This document shows positions 43,916 through 54,364 of a stretch of DNA of 64,000 nt, piece after piece. Under the pieces are notes generated by a model. The model was not told the DNA's origin. It saw only the letters and a program-made list of their open reading frames with translations, and did not search any database. This DNA comes from Ramlibacter sp. (GTDB taxonomy: Bacteria > Pseudomonadota > Gammaproteobacteria > Burkholderiales > Burkholderiaceae_C), in the NCBI GenBank assembly GCA_013815685.1, contig JACDFR010000004.1:80640-144639 (forward strand), written 5' to 3'. The position numbers and the translations under genes are program-made. Every line of letters begins with the position of its first letter. The first letter of the stretch is position 1.

Positions 43916-46900
43916 ATGACCCAGGGACTGATCCGCATCCGCGGCGCCAGGCAGCACAATCTCAAGAACCTCGACCTCGACCTGCGCACCGGCGAATTGA
44001 CGGTCGTCACCGGTCCCAGCGGCTCGGGCAAATCGAGCCTGGTGTTCGACACCTTGTACGCCGAGGGGCAGCGCCGCTATGTCGAGACTTTTTCGGCCTA
44101 CGCGCGCCAGTTCCTCGACCGGATGGACAAGCCGGCGGTCGACCGCGTCGACGGCGTGCCGCCGGCCATCGCCATCGACCAGACCAATCCGGTCCGCTCG
44201 TCGCGCTCCACCGTGGGCACGATGACCGAGCTCAATGACCACCTGAAGCTGCTGTTCGCGCGCGCCGGGCAGCTGTTCGACCGCAGGACCGCGCTGTCCG
44301 TGCGGCACGACACGCCCGAGACCATCTACGCGGAACTCATGTCGCGCACGGCGGCCTTCACCGCCGGGGCGCGCCAAGGTGGAGGGGCCCCCTCGGGGGG
44401 CGGCGCGGCACCCGCAGCGGCAAGCGCCGGGGCAGGTGAGGACCCGCGCCTCGTCGTCACGTTTCCGGTCGAGCTGCCGGCGGGCACTTCCGCCGAAGAA
44501 CTGGCGCAGTGGCTGGCTGCGAGCGGTTTCACCCGCGTGCAAGCCGAGCGCGAGGTGGCGACGCCCACCGGCCCGCGCAAGGTGCTCGATGTGGTGGCCG
44601 ACCGATTTCGCCTCCACGCGACCGAAAAATCGCGCGCGATCGAGGCGATCGAAGTCGCGCTCAAGCGCGGAACCGGGCGGATGTCGGTCTATGCCCAGAC
44701 CGAACCGGATTCCGGATTCGATTGCTGGAAATTCTCCACCGGCCTGCATTGCCCCGAAAGCGACCTGCGCTATGCGGACCCGATTCCGTCGATGTTCTCC
44801 TTCAACTCGGCGGTGGGGGCCTGCGAAACCTGCCGCGGCTTCGGGCGCGTGATCGGCGTCGACTATGGCCTGGTCATCCCCAACGACAAGCTCACGCTGC
44901 GCGCCGGCGCCATCAAGACGATCCAGACGCCGGCGTGGTCCGAGGCGCAGGCCGACCTGATGCGCCATGCCGAGGCCGCGGGCATCCCCCGTGACACGCC
45001 CTGGTACAAGCTCACCGCCGAGCAGAAGGGCTGGGTGGTCGACGGCACGCCCGGCTACAAGGACGGCAACTGGAACAAGCAGTGGTACGGCATCAAGCGC
45101 TTCTTCGAGTACCTGGAGAGCAAGGCCTACAAGATGCATATCCGCGTGCTCTTGTCCAAGTACCGCAGCTACACGCCCTGCCATGTGTGCGCCGGCGCCC
45201 GGCTCAAGACCGACAGCCTGCTGTGGCGCATCGGCAGCAAGGAAGACGCGGACGCGGCGATGGCGCCGGGCAGGCGTTTCATGCCGGCGGGAGCGGCGTG
45301 GACGCGTGAACAGCTGGAGGCCCTGCCGGGCCTGTGCCTGCACGACCTGATGCTGATGCCGCTCGACCGGCTGCGCAAGTTTTTCGACCGCGTCGAGCCC
45401 GCGGCCGAAGCGCACGCGGGACAAGGCGACCTGCAGGCGCTCAAGCTGCTGTTCGAGGAGATCACTACCCGCTTGAAGTACCTCGTCGACGTCGGCATCG
45501 GCTACCTCACGCTCGACCGGCAGAGCCGCACGCTGTCCGGCGGCGAGGTGCAGCGCATCAACCTGACCACGGCCCTGGGCACTTCGCTGGTGAACACGCT
45601 GTTCGTGCTCGACGAGCCCAGCATCGGCCTGCATCCGCGCGACATGAACCGTATCACCGAGGCCATGCGGCGGCTGCGCGATGCGGGCAACACCCTGGTG
45701 GTGGTCGAGCACGACCCGGCCGTCATGCTGGCGGCCGACCGGATCATCGACATGGGTCCGGGGCCCGGCGAGCGCGGCGGCCAGATCGTTTTCGACGGCA
45801 CGACGCAGGACCTGCGCAACGCCGACACGCTGACGGGCGCCTACCTGGGGGCGCGCAAGCAGGTGGGCATGGGGTTCAAGCGGGCGGTGACCGAGGCCAC
45901 GCGCCGCCTGATCCTCGAAGGCGCGCGCGAGCACAACCTGAAGAACCTGACCGTGGAGTTTCCGCTGCAGCGGCTGGTCTGCGTGACCGGCGTTTCGGGC
46001 TCGGGCAAGTCCAGCCTGATCCAGGACGTACTGGCACCGGCGCTGGCACGGCATTTCGGCAAGGCCACCGACACGCCCGGCCTGCACGACCGGCTGCTGG
46101 GGGCCGACCATTTGAGCGATGTCGTTTTCGTCGACCAGTCGCCCATCGGCAAGACCGCGCGCTCCAACCCGGTGAGCTATGTGGGCGCCTGGGACGCCAT
46201 CCGCGAGATCTTCGCCGGCTCGGGTCTTTCGCGCCAGCGCGGCTACACCGGCTCCAAGTTCAGTTTCAACAGCGGCGACGGGCGCTGCCCCACCTGCGGC
46301 GGTTCGGGCTTCGAGCATGTGGAGATGCAGTTCCTCTCGGACGTGTACCTGCGCTGCCCCGATTGCGACGGCAAGCGCTATCGGCCGGAACTGCTGGAAG
46401 TGACGATAGAGCGCCAGCACGTGGGGGCGCTGCGGCCCCGCGCGATGAACGTGGCCGATGTGCTGGACCTCACCGTCAGCGAAGCGGCATCGCTGTTTGC
46501 GAATGACCGCGACGTGATCCGCGCGCTGCAGCCCATCGTCGACGTCGGCCTGGAATACGTGAAGCTCGGCCAGCCCGTCCCCACGCTGTCGGGCGGCGAA
46601 TCGCAGCGCCTCAAGCTGGCGGGTTTCCTCGCGCAGGCCGCCAGGAGCGCGAGCTCCAGCCGCCAGGCGATGGCGACACGCGGCGTGCTGTTCCTCTTCG
46701 ACGAGCCCACGACGGGCCTGCACTTCGACGACATCGCGAAGCTGATGCGCGCGCTGCGCAAGCTGCTGGAGGGCGGCAACTCCATCGTCATCATCGAGCA
46801 CAACCTCGACGTGATCCGCGCCGCCGACTGGCTGATCGACCTGGGCCCCGCAGGCGGAGACGCCGGCGGCCTGCTCGTGGCCGAGGGACCGCCCGAAGAG

Positions 46901-49777
46901 GTGAAGCTGCATGCCAGTTCGCATACCGCCAAGGCGCTGCGCGACTACGCCAGCACGCTGGGTCTCGGCTCGCTGATCGCTTCCGAGCCGCGGCCGCAAC
47001 GGAAAGCCGCGCGGCCCGAGGCCATCCAGATCGTCAACGCGCGCGAGCACAACCTCAAGTCGCTTTCCGTGGACATCCCCCACAACAAGTTCAGCGTGGT
47101 AACGGGCGTGTCCGGCTCGGGCAAATCCACACTCGCTTTCGACATCCTGTTCAACGAAGGCCAGCGCCGGTACCTGGAATCGCTGAACGCCTATGCGCGC
47201 AGCATTGTCCAGCCGGCGGGGCGCCCGGAAGTGGACGCGGTCTATGGCATCCCGCCGACGGTGGCGATCGAGCAGCGCCTGTCGCGGGGCGGACGCAAAT
47301 CAACCGTGGGCACCACCACCGAGGTCTGGCATTTCCTGCGCCTGCTCTACGTCAAGCTGGGCGTGCAGCACTGCGTTAAAGAAGGCGCCGAAGTGCGGCC
47401 GCAAACGCCGGACAGCATCGCCGCCCAGCTGATGAAGCGCTACAAGGGGCAGCACATCGGCCTGCTGGCGCCGCTGGTGGTCAACCGCAAGGGCGTCTAC
47501 ACCGAGCTGGCCGATTGGGCGCGCCCGCGCGGCCATACGCACCTGCGCGTCGACGGCAATTTCCTGCCGACGACCGGCTTTCCCCGCATCGACCGTTTCA
47601 AGGAACACACGATCGAGCTGCCGGTATGCGACCTGGACGTGACGGCGGCCAACGAGAAGCTGCTGCGCGAGAAACTCACCGAAGCGCTGGAGCACGGCAA
47701 GGGTGTGCTGCACGTGTTGGCGCCGCTCGACGGGCTGAAGGGCGCCATGGCGGGCGGCCTGGGTTCCCACCACCACATCGGCAAGATCGAGGTTTTTTCG
47801 ACCCGGCGCGCCTGCCCCGTCTGCAGCACCAGCTATGCCGAGCTGGACCCGCGCCTTTTTTCCTACAACAGCAAGCACGGCTGGTGCCCCGATTGCGTCG
47901 GCACCGGCGTCGCGCTCACGCGCGAGCAGCGCAAGGCCTACGACGACACCATCCGCGACGACGACACCAAGGGCCGCGAGCAGACGTTCGCCGAGCCGGA
48001 GGTCGAGGACGTGGCCGACGAGGCCTGTCCGTCCTGCCATGGAAGCCGCCTGAACCTGCAGGCGCGCAACGTCAAGTTCGACAAGACCGGCATCGATGAG
48101 ATCGCTGCGCTGTCGGTGGTCGACGTGCGCCGCTGGATCGAGAGCCTGCAGGTCAAGGGCGTGCTCAGCACGCGCGAGGAAGGCATCGCCCGCGACCTGA
48201 TCCCCGAAATCCGGAGCCGGCTGGAATTCCTCGAAGAAGTAGGCCTGGGTTACCTCACGCTGGACCGAGGCGCGCCCACGCTCTCCGGCGGCGAGGCGCA
48301 GCGCATCCGCCTGGCGGCGCAGCTCGGCTCCAACCTGCAGGGCGTGTGCTACGTGCTGGACGAGCCGACCATCGGCCTGCACGCCCGCGACAACCAGATC
48401 CTGCTGAACGCCCTGCACAAGCTCGGCGACAAGGGCAACACGCTGGTGGTGGTCGAGCATGACGAGGACACCATTCGCCGCGCGGATCACATCATCGACA
48501 TCGGGCCGAGCGCGGGCAAGCGCGGCGGGCGGGTCGTCGCACAAGGCTGCGCCAGCGACATCAGCGCCGTCGCCGAATCGGTCACGGGCCGCTACCTGCT
48601 GCATGCCATGAGGCATCCGGTGAAGCCGCGCCGCGAGGTCGATCGCAAGGGCGAGCGGCTGGAACTGCGCGGCGCCGACCTGCACAACCTGCGCGATGTC
48701 GACGTGGACGTTCCGTTGCGCCGGCTGGTCGCTGTGACGGGGGTCTCGGGCTCGGGCAAGTCCACCCTGGCGCGAGACGTTCTCCTGACCAATGTGCAGG
48801 CTGTCGTGCAGCAGCGCTACACGAAGGCCGGGCGCGACGCCGACGCCCAGGGCAAGCACAAGGCCTGGGTGGGCTGCAAGGACCTGGCCGGCTACCAGGT
48901 GGTCGACCGTGTGCTCGAAGTGGACCAGACGCCCATCGGCAAGACGCCGCGCTCGTGCCCCGCCACTTACATCGGTTTCTGGGACACCATCCGCAAGCTG
49001 TTCGCGGACACCCTGGAGGCCAGGGCCCGGGGCTATGCCGCCGGGCGCTTCTCGTTCAACACCGGCGAAGGGCGCTGCCCGGCCTGCGAAGGCCAGGGCC
49101 TGCGCACCATCGGCATGAGCTTCCTGCCCGACGTGAAGGTGCCGTGCGAGTCGTGCCGCGGCGCGCGCTTCAGCCCCGAAACGCTGGCGGTCACCTGGCG
49201 CGGCAAGAGCATCGGCGACGTGCTGCAGATGGAGGTGGACGAGGCGGTCGAATTTTTCGCCGCCATGCCCGGCATCGGCCATCCGCTGCAGCTGCTCAAG
49301 GACGTGGGCCTGGGCTACCTGACCCTGGGCCAGCCTTCGCCTACGCTGTCCGGCGGGGAGGCGCAGCGGATCAAGCTGGTGACCGAGCTGTCGAAGGTCC
49401 GCGACGACATCACGCGGCGCGGGCAGAAACCGCCGCACACGCTCTACGTGCTGGACGAACCCACCGTCGGGCTGCACATGGCCGACGTGGAGAAGCTGGC
49501 CCGCGTGCTGCACCGGCTGGTGGACGGCGGGCACAGTGTCGTGGTCATCGAGCACGACCTGGACATCATCGCCGAGGCGGACTGGGTGATCGACCTGGGG
49601 CCGGAGGGCGGAAATGCCGGCGGCAGGGTGGTGGCCGCGGCGCCGCCGGAGGAGGTGGTCGCGAAGGGCACGCACACCGGCAAGGCGCTGGCGCCGGTAT
49701 TGGCGCGTGGCGGGATCAGTCCAGCGTCGCGCCCGACTCCTTCACGGCGACTTTCCAGCGCGCAACCTCTCGCTTGA
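43916..49777 (+). CDS. uvrA: Double-length UvrA (excinuclease ABC subunit A) with four ATPase heads
   Basis: A 1953-residue protein, about twice the usual UvrA. It has four ABC ATPase heads: P-loops [33 protein letters not shown] and again [11 protein letters not shown], and four signatures ([40 protein letters not shown]). CxxC zinc-finger pairs include [10 protein letters not shown] with CPDCDGKR and [10 protein letters not shown] with CESCRGAR. So it is a tandem UvrA-UvrA fusion, a form known in Burkholderiales. UvrA recognises bulky DNA lesions and loads UvrB. A low-complexity insert (about residues 150-175) comes from a palindromic repeat. Its last 62 bases overlap the convergent Bug-receptor gene. 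Confidence 0.93.
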   Translation: MTQGLIRIRGARQHNLKNLDLDLRTGELTVVTGPSGSGKSSLVFDTLYAEGQRRYVETFSAYARQFLDRMDKPAVDRVDGVPPAIAIDQTNPVRSSRSTVGTMTELNDHLKLLFARAGQLFDRRTALSVRHDTPETIYAELMSRTAAFTAGARQGGGAPSGGGAAPAAASAGAGEDPRLVVTFPVELPAGTSAEELAQWLAASGFTRVQAEREVATPTGPRKVLDVVADRFRLHATEKSRAIEAIEVALKRGTGRMSVYAQTEPDSGFDCWKFSTGLHCPESDLRYADPIPSMFSFNSAVGACETCRGFGRVIGVDYGLVIPNDKLTLRAGAIKTIQTPAWSEAQADLMRHAEAAGIPRDTPWYKLTAEQKGWVVDGTPGYKDGNWNKQWYGIKRFFEYLESKAYKMHIRVLLSKYRSYTPCHVCAGARLKTDSLLWRIGSKEDADAAMAPGRRFMPAGAAWTREQLEALPGLCLHDLMLMPLDRLRKFFDRVEPAAEAHAGQGDLQALKLLFEEITTRLKYLVDVGIGYLTLDRQSRTLSGGEVQRINLTTALGTSLVNTLFVLDEPSIGLHPRDMNRITEAMRRLRDAGNTLVVVEHDPAVMLAADRIIDMGPGPGERGGQIVFDGTTQDLRNADTLTGAYLGARKQVGMGFKRAVTEATRRLILEGAREHNLKNLTVEFPLQRLVCVTGVSGSGKSSLIQDVLAPALARHFGKATDTPGLHDRLLGADHLSDVVFVDQSPIGKTARSNPVSYVGAWDAIREIFAGSGLSRQRGYTGSKFSFNSGDGRCPTCGGSGFEHVEMQFLSDVYLRCPDCDGKRYRPELLEVTIERQHVGALRPRAMNVADVLDLTVSEAASLFANDRDVIRALQPIVDVGLEYVKLGQPVPTLSGGESQRLKLAGFLAQAARSASSSRQAMATRGVLFLFDEPTTGLHFDDIAKLMRALRKLLEGGNSIVIIEHNLDVIRAADWLIDLGPAGGDAGGLLVAEGPPEEVKLHASSHTAKALRDYASTLGLGSLIASEPRPQRKAARPEAIQIVNAREHNLKSLSVDIPHNKFSVVTGVSGSGKSTLAFDILFNEGQRRYLESLNAYARSIVQPAGRPEVDAVYGIPPTVAIEQRLSRGGRKSTVGTTTEVWHFLRLLYVKLGVQHCVKEGAEVRPQTPDSIAAQLMKRYKGQHIGLLAPLVVNRKGVYTELADWARPRGHTHLRVDGNFLPTTGFPRIDRFKEHTIELPVCDLDVTAANEKLLREKLTEALEHGKGVLHVLAPLDGLKGAMAGGLGSHHHIGKIEVFSTRRACPVCSTSYAELDPRLFSYNSKHGWCPDCVGTGVALTREQRKAYDDTIRDDDTKGREQTFAEPEVEDVADEACPSCHGSRLNLQARNVKFDKTGIDEIAALSVVDVRRWIESLQVKGVLSTREEGIARDLIPEIRSRLEFLEEVGLGYLTLDRGAPTLSGGEAQRIRLAAQLGSNLQGVCYVLDEPTIGLHARDNQILLNALHKLGDKGNTLVVVEHDEDTIRRADHIIDIGPSAGKRGGRVVAQGCASDISAVAESVTGRYLLHAMRHPVKPRREVDRKGERLELRGADLHNLRDVDVDVPLRRLVAVTGVSGSGKSTLARDVLLTNVQAVVQQRYTKAGRDADAQGKHKAWVGCKDLAGYQVVDRVLEVDQTPIGKTPRSCPATYIGFWDTIRKLFADTLEARARGYAAGRFSFNTGEGRCPACEGQGLRTIGMSFLPDVKVPCESCRGARFSPETLAVTWRGKSIGDVLQMEVDEAVEFFAAMPGIGHPLQLLKDVGLGYLTLGQPSPTLSGGEAQRIKLVTELSKVRDDITRRGQKPPHTLYVLDEPTVGLHMADVEKLARVLHRLVDGGHSVVVIEHDLDIIAEADWVIDLGPEGGNAGGRVVAAAPPEEVVAKGTHTGKALAPVLARGGISPASRPTPSRRLSSAQPLA
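44371..44433 (+). repeat. Palindromic repeat inserted in frame in uvrA
   Basis: GCGCCAAGGTGGAGGGGCCC, CCTCGGGGGGCGGCG and later AGCGCCGGGGC reproduce the element layout at 13608-13666 and 12801-12872. It is in frame and adds a Gly/Ala/Pro stretch (about residues 152-173) between two conserved UvrA blocks. Confidence 0.65.
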
Positions 49778-50684
49778 GAAAGTCGCTGAACTGCTGCGGG
49801 GTGTTGGCCACGATGTCGAAGCCCTGGCTGGCCATCCGCTCGCGCACGTCGGTGGCACTCATCCCCTTCACGGCCGCCTGGTGCAGGCGCTGGATGATGG
49901 CGGGCGGCGTGCCGGCGGGCGCGGCCATCGCCTGCCAGCTCGTCACTTCGAGCGGCACGCCGATGCTGGCGGCGGTCGGGACGTCCGGCAACAGCACGGC
50001 GGGTTGGCTGGCGGTGAGCATCAGCGCGCGCATCCGGCCGCTCTTGATGAAGGGTGCGGCCGGGCCCAGGTTGCTGAACATGAAATCGGCCTGGCCGGCG
50101 ATGATGTCCTGCATGGCGGGCGCGCCCCCGCGATAGGGGATGTGCACGGCGAAGCCGCCCACGTTCTTCTTGAGCAGTTCGGCGGTGAGGTGGTCGGACG
50201 AGCCCGCGCCGGCCGACGCGTACGACAGCTTGCCCGGGTTCTTCTTCATGAAATCCACCAGCTCGCGGCCCGATTTGAACGGCGAGTTGGCGGGCACCAC
50301 CATCACGTTGGGTGTGGACACCAGCACCGAGATGGGGGCGAAGTCTTTCAAGGGGTCGTAGGGCAGCTTGCTGTACAGGCCCGAGTTGATAGCGAACACG
50401 CCGATGCTGGCGACCAGCAGGGTGTGTCCGTCCGGCGGCGCCTTGGCCACGGCCGCGGCGCCGACCGAGCCGTTGGCACCCGAGCGGTTCTCCACCACCA
50501 CCGACACCTTGAGCTCGTCGCCGATGGCCTTGGCCATGATGCGGCCGATCTGGTCCGAGGCGCCGCCGGCCGGGAAGGGGACGATGATCCTGATCGGCTG
50601 GCTCGGCCATGCGGCCTGCCCGAACGACGGCGCGGCCACGAGATGAAGGGCCAGGAGGGCCAGGACCCGTTGGATCTTTTTCAT
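49716..50684 (-). CDS. Bug-family tripartite tricarboxylate-type substrate-binding protein
   Basis: A 322-residue periplasmic receptor of the Bug (TctC-like) family. A Sec signal peptide ([23 protein letters not shown]) is followed by the family's [20 protein letters not shown] ligand motif, then [20 protein letters not shown] and [20 protein letters not shown]. It would bind a carboxylated solute. Its C-terminus lies under the 3' end of uvrA. It is downstream of the DapA-like gene on the same strand and probably co-transcribed with it. Confidence 0.93.
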   Translation of the reverse strand: MKKIQRVLALLALHLVAAPSFGQAAWPSQPIRIIVPFPAGGASDQIGRIMAKAIGDELKVSVVVENRSGANGSVGAAAVAKAPPDGHTLLVASIGVFAINSGLYSKLPYDPLKDFAPISVLVSTPNVMVVPANSPFKSGRELVDFMKKNPGKLSYASAGAGSSDHLTAELLKKNVGGFAVHIPYRGGAPAMQDIIAGQADFMFSNLGPAAPFIKSGRMRALMLTASQPAVLLPDVPTAASIGVPLEVTSWQAMAAPAGTPPAIIQRLHQAAVKGMSATDVRERMASQGFDIVANTPQQFSDFLKREVARWKVAVKESGATLD

Positions 50685-50708
50685 GGCGTTGTCTCTCTTG
50701 TTGACGGG

Positions 50709-51644
50709 TCAGGCGCGGCGCAGCGCCGCTTCGTTGCGGGCCATCAGGTCCAGGGCGATCGGCTTGAGCCGGCCCAATACCTTTTCATCGCCGATCACGG
50801 AAAGGAACTCACCGATCGGCCCGGTCTCGGCGATGCCGGCCAGCTGGACGGCCGCATGCAGGATGCGGATGGGCGAGTACGCATCGCGCGCGTCCTCCAG
50901 CGGGATGAAGAGCTCGCGCGCCGCGGCGGCGGCGGCATCGTCGCCCGCGTGCAGCGCTTCGCGGATGGCGTTGGACAGGGCCGGGGCGACGCAGGTCGAT
51001 CCCGAGGTGAAAGCGCGCAGGCCGAAAGCACGGAAATGGTCGATCACCGGCCGCTCGCCGATGCCGCTGATGAGGAGGTCGGGCCCCATGCGCTGCACGA
51101 GGTCGGCCAGCACGGCGTCGTCGCGCGTGTCGCGCCGGACGATGGCGTACTTGACCGCGCACACCGAGCCTTCGCGCACCAGCGCCGCGAGGTCCGCGTT
51201 GTCGATGTAGCCCTCGTCCTTCACATAGGCGATGACCGGCTTGCCGTAGCGGCTGGCCAATTTGCCCAGGCCGCTGGCGACGCCGGCGGGACTGGCCGGG
51301 AAGCGAAGCGGCAAGACCATCGCCGTCGGGAAGTCGCGCTCGCGCAGCACCGCGACCTGCTCGGCCGCCTTGCCGAAGTCGGCGCCGACCGAGGGAATCA
51401 GCCAGTCGCCGGGCGCGAGCAGGGGCGCCAGCGTTTCCAGCACCCGGCCCAGTTCCGCGGCGCCCAGGTTGTAGAAGTTGGCGTTGCCTCCATACATGAA
51501 AGTGGTGACCCGGCCGGCCCGCAGGTGGGCGAGCAGGCGCCCGTTGGCCTCGGGGTTGATGCGGCCGTCGCCGTGGCGCGGCATGGGGGGAACGGCAATC
51601 ACGGAAGCGCGCAGGTCGGCGCTGGTGACGGGGGTGGTTTTCAA
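50709..51644 (-). CDS. DapA-like (dihydrodipicolinate synthase family) class I aldolase
   Basis: A 311-residue TIM-barrel of the DHDPS/N-acetylneuraminate lyase superfamily. K165 in VCAVKYAIVR is at the position of the Schiff-base lysine, and Y140 in VIAYVKDEGY matches the family's catalytic tyrosine. In this family aldol or dehydratase reactions on keto-acids and sugars are common. Being operon-linked to a Bug receptor and a GntR regulator, it is more likely to break down an imported acid than to make lysine. Substrate unknown. Confidence 0.85.
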   Translation of the reverse strand: MKTTPVTSADLRASVIAVPPMPRHGDGRINPEANGRLLAHLRAGRVTTFMYGGNANFYNLGAAELGRVLETLAPLLAPGDWLIPSVGADFGKAAEQVAVLRERDFPTAMVLPLRFPASPAGVASGLGKLASRYGKPVIAYVKDEGYIDNADLAALVREGSVCAVKYAIVRRDTRDDAVLADLVQRMGPDLLISGIGERPVIDHFRAFGLRAFTSGSTCVAPALSNAIREALHAGDDAAAAAARELFIPLEDARDAYSPIRILHAAVQLAGIAETGPIGEFLSVIGDEKVLGRLKPIALDLMARNEAALRRA

Positions 51645-51688
51645 AAGCGATCCTCGGGAATGTGTCGGCCGGAAAGGCGGGCGCCTAA

Positions 51689-51727
51689 TTGTTTGACAAC
51701 ATTACCAATTTTCAGCGAAGTCGTAAA
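51689..51727 (-). promoter_or_regulatory. Promoter and GntR/FCD operator of the DapA-like/Bug operon
   Basis: On the minus strand TTTACG (51727-51722), 17 bases, TAATGT (51704-51699) form a fair sigma-70 promoter. TTGTTTGACAA (51689-51699, plus strand) lies at the expected start point and fits the TNGTNNNACNA operator consensus of FCD-type GntR regulators. The regulator is encoded immediately upstream. Confidence 0.65.
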
Positions 51728-51731
51728 TAGA

Positions 51732-52451
51732 TTATTGGTCCAGGTTACGGTCGAGCAGGCGGTTACGCGCCTGGTCGAGGTGGTAGCGCATGGCGATGGC
51801 GGCACTGTCCGCATCGCCCACCCGGATTGCGCGCACGACGCGGTCGTGTTCATCGAGTACGCGCACCCGCCTCTGCTGCGAAGCCTCACGGGTGAGGGAC
51901 AGCGTGACGTTCATCGCGCCGATGACGGGCTCGGCCAGCTGGTCGAGCGCGGCCACCAGCAAGGGATTGCCGGACCCGACCGCGATGGCCCGGTGGAAAG
52001 CGAAGTCGGCTTCCTTGGCGGCAGCCCCCTGGCCGAACACGTCGCCCAGCGCCTTGCGTGCGAGCTCGATCGCCAGCATCTGCTCATCGGTGCGATGGCG
52101 GGCGGCCAGCCGGGCAGCCAGCTCTTCCAGCGCCATGCGAAGCTCCATCACCTGCAGTACCTCGTGCAGGGTGTGCTGGCTGGTGAGTTCGGCCACGCGT
52201 TGCGAAGGGCTGCGCTGCACATAGGTTCCCGAGCCCTGGCGCGACATGACCACGCCGTCGCTTTGCAGCCTTTGCAAGGCTTCGCGCACGACCGGGCGCG
52301 ACACGCTGAAACGCTGCGCCAGCTGGTTTTCGGTGGGCAGGCGATCTCCGGCCGAGAAGCGCCCGGCCATGATTTCCTCCAGCAGCAGGCCGTAGATGGT
52401 ATCGGACAGGCGTGGCCGCTCGATGGGGGATGGCAGGTCGATGGCGTCCAT
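51732..52451 (-). CDS. GntR-family (FadR/FCD subfamily) transcriptional regulator
   Basis: A 239-residue regulator: N-terminal winged helix (SDTIYGLLLEEIMAGRFSAG, then DRLPTENQLAQRFSVSRPVV and REALQRLQSDGVV), C-terminal all-helical FCD ligand domain with ELRMALEELAARLAARH, FHRAIAVGSGNPLL and RVLDEHDRVVRAI, the last two carrying its metal/ligand histidines. It lies upstream of the DapA-like/Bug operon and divergent from a second Bug gene. It probably represses both, responding to a small organic acid. Confidence 0.9.
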   Translation of the reverse strand: MDAIDLPSPIERPRLSDTIYGLLLEEIMAGRFSAGDRLPTENQLAQRFSVSRPVVREALQRLQSDGVVMSRQGSGTYVQRSPSQRVAELTSQHTLHEVLQVMELRMALEELAARLAARHRTDEQMLAIELARKALGDVFGQGAAAKEADFAFHRAIAVGSGNPLLVAALDQLAEPVIGAMNVTLSLTREASQQRRVRVLDEHDRVVRAIRVGDADSAAIAMRYHLDQARNRLLDRNLDQ

Positions 52452-52594
52452 GCAGGATGAGTGGCTGGGACCATTCTACAAAGCGGCCTGGCCCGGGCCG
52501 TTCTGCACTGCGAGCGGACGCGGGCGGGTGACTCCGGATTGTGCGGCCCGCCGGTTGCGGCTCCAATCGGGCGTTGACTTTCTGGAGAATACCC

Positions 52595-53557
52595 ATGCGC
52601 CGCCGACAACTCGTCCAGCTCGCTGCCGCTGCTGCTGCCGTCCCATCGCTCAGCGCTTTCGCGCAGGCGTTTCCCGCAAGGCCGATCAAGCTCATCATTG
52701 CGTTCCCGGCCGGAGGACCCACCGACATCACCATGCGGTCGCTGGCCGACAACGCCTCCAAGGTGCTGGGGCAGGCGGTGGTCGTCGAGAACAAGCCCGG
52801 GGCCGGTGGCACCTTGCCCGCCCAGCAACTGCAGACTTCCCCCGCGGACGGCTACACCCTCGCGCAGATCCCGCTGGGTGTTTTCCGCCTGCCGTACACG
52901 ACCAAGATCAACTGGGACCCGGTCAAGGACATCAGCTACGTCATCAACGTCACGGGCTACGCCTTCGGCATCGTGGTTCCGGCCGATTCGCCGCTGAAGA
53001 CCTGGACCCACTTCGTGGGTTGGGCCAAGGCCAACCCGGGCCGGCTTACCTATGGCTCCACCGGCACGCTCACCAGCCCGCACCTGACGACGGAGCTGAT
53101 CGCCCAGGAGCTGGGCATCCAGTTGCAGCACATCCCTTACAAGGGCAGCGCCGACCTGGCGCAGGCGATCGTGGGCGGGCACATCATGGCGGCGGCCGAC
53201 TCGACCGGCTTCGCGCCGCTGGTGGAATCCGGCAAGCTGCGCGTGCTCAACACCTGGGGCGAAAAGCGGCTGCCCCGATTCCCCGATGCGCCGACCCTGA
53301 AAGAGCTCGGCCTGAACATCGTGCAGGCCTCGCCGTTCGGTATCGGCGCGCCGCGCGGCACGCCACCGGCCGTCGTAAAGCGGCTGCACGACGCCTTCAA
53401 GAAGGCCATGGAAGAGCCGAGCTACGTGCAGACCCTGGCCCGCTACGACATGCTCCCCATGTACATGAGCTCCGCCGCCTACGGCAAGTTCGCGCAGGAC
53501 ACTTTCGTCAAGGAAAAGGCCCTGGTCGAGAAGCTGGGGCTGGCGAAAGCCCAGTAA
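52595..53557 (+). CDS. Second Bug-family periplasmic substrate-binding protein
   Basis: A 320-residue Bug (TctC-like) receptor. The signal peptide is RRRQLVQLAAAAAAVPSLSA. The mature part has FPARPIKLIIAFPAGGPTDI, VVVENKPGAGGTLPAQQLQT and SPADGYTLAQIPLGVF, which are the family's motifs. TGGAGA precedes ATG 52595. It is divergent from the GntR gene and shares the family motifs with, but is not closely similar to, the receptor at 49716-50684, so two related but different ligands are likely. Confidence 0.92.
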   Translation: MRRRQLVQLAAAAAAVPSLSAFAQAFPARPIKLIIAFPAGGPTDITMRSLADNASKVLGQAVVVENKPGAGGTLPAQQLQTSPADGYTLAQIPLGVFRLPYTTKINWDPVKDISYVINVTGYAFGIVVPADSPLKTWTHFVGWAKANPGRLTYGSTGTLTSPHLTTELIAQELGIQLQHIPYKGSADLAQAIVGGHIMAAADSTGFAPLVESGKLRVLNTWGEKRLPRFPDAPTLKELGLNIVQASPFGIGAPRGTPPAVVKRLHDAFKKAMEEPSYVQTLARYDMLPMYMSSAAYGKFAQDTFVKEKALVEKLGLAKAQ

Positions 53558-53592
53558 CAACACGGGCCCGCGGTCGGGCGCAAGATAGCGCC

Positions 53593-54357
53593 ATGCGCAC
53601 CCGAAAGCCCCTGGTGTGGCTGCCAGCCTGCCACCGCCATCTCGACCTGTCCGATCCGGGCGGCTACACCGTGCTGGCCGACCGGTATGCCGGCGCCGTC
53701 ACGGCCCTGGGCCTGCAGCCGGTGCTGTTCCCCATGGCGGGCGCAGCCGACGTGGCCGACCTGCTGCCCCTGGTGGATGGGGTCCTGCTGACCGGGTCGC
53801 CGTCCAATGTCGAGGCCAGCCGTTTTGGTGCCGCCGCCTTGGCCACCGACCTGCTCGACCCGCGCCGGGACGCCCTCACCATGGCGCTGGTGCCCGCCAC
53901 GATCGACCTGGGCACGCCCGTGTTCGGGGTTTGCCGCGGCTTGCAGGAAATGAACGTGGCCCTGGGCGGCAGCCTGCACCAGCAGGTACACACCGAGCCG
54001 GGCCTGATGGATCACCGGGAGCCGGATGGCGAGGAGGCTGACGTCCAGTTCGCGGTCCGGCACGAGGTCAGGCTGGAGCCGGGCAGCGCTTTCGCCCAAT
54101 GGGCGGGTGCGACCGCGGCACAGGTCAACTCATTGCACGGTCAAGGCATCAAGCGGCTGGGCCAGGGCCTGGTGCCCGAGGCGACGGCCCCGGATGGCTT
54201 GATCGAGGGAGTTCGCGTGGCCCATGCGCAGGCATTCGCCTTCGGCGTGCAGTGGCACCCCGAGTGGCGGCACGAGTCCAACCCGTTCTACGCCAGGACG
54301 CTCGAAGCGTTCGCGCGGGCGTGCACCGAACACCGCCGCCGCCGGGACGCGCAGTGA
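53593..54357 (+). CDS. Gamma-glutamyl-gamma-aminobutyrate hydrolase-type class I glutamine amidotransferase
   Basis: A 254-residue class I glutamine amidotransferase-like hydrolase of the PuuD/peptidase C26 family. The catalytic cysteine is in GVCRGLQEMNVALGGSLHQQ, and the histidine-glutamate pair is in GVQWHPEWR. PuuD-type enzymes cut gamma-glutamyl bonds in putrescine or other amine catabolism. It starts 36 bases after the Bug receptor, so it might be co-transcribed; the link between the two is only positional. Confidence 0.9.
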   Translation: MRTRKPLVWLPACHRHLDLSDPGGYTVLADRYAGAVTALGLQPVLFPMAGAADVADLLPLVDGVLLTGSPSNVEASRFGAAALATDLLDPRRDALTMALVPATIDLGTPVFGVCRGLQEMNVALGGSLHQQVHTEPGLMDHREPDGEEADVQFAVRHEVRLEPGSAFAQWAGATAAQVNSLHGQGIKRLGQGLVPEATAPDGLIEGVRVAHAQAFAFGVQWHPEWRHESNPFYARTLEAFARACTEHRRRRDAQ

Positions 54358-54364
54358 GCCGGGC

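Noticed and set aside
43898..47083. Very long minus-strand frame opposite uvrA
   Set aside because: It lies wholly within a gene with four intact ATPase heads and shows the same shadow composition.
49614..52460. A 948-codon plus-strand frame opposite the Bug, DapA-like and GntR genes
   Set aside because: It overlaps the end of uvrA and three well-recognised genes; no domain is visible.
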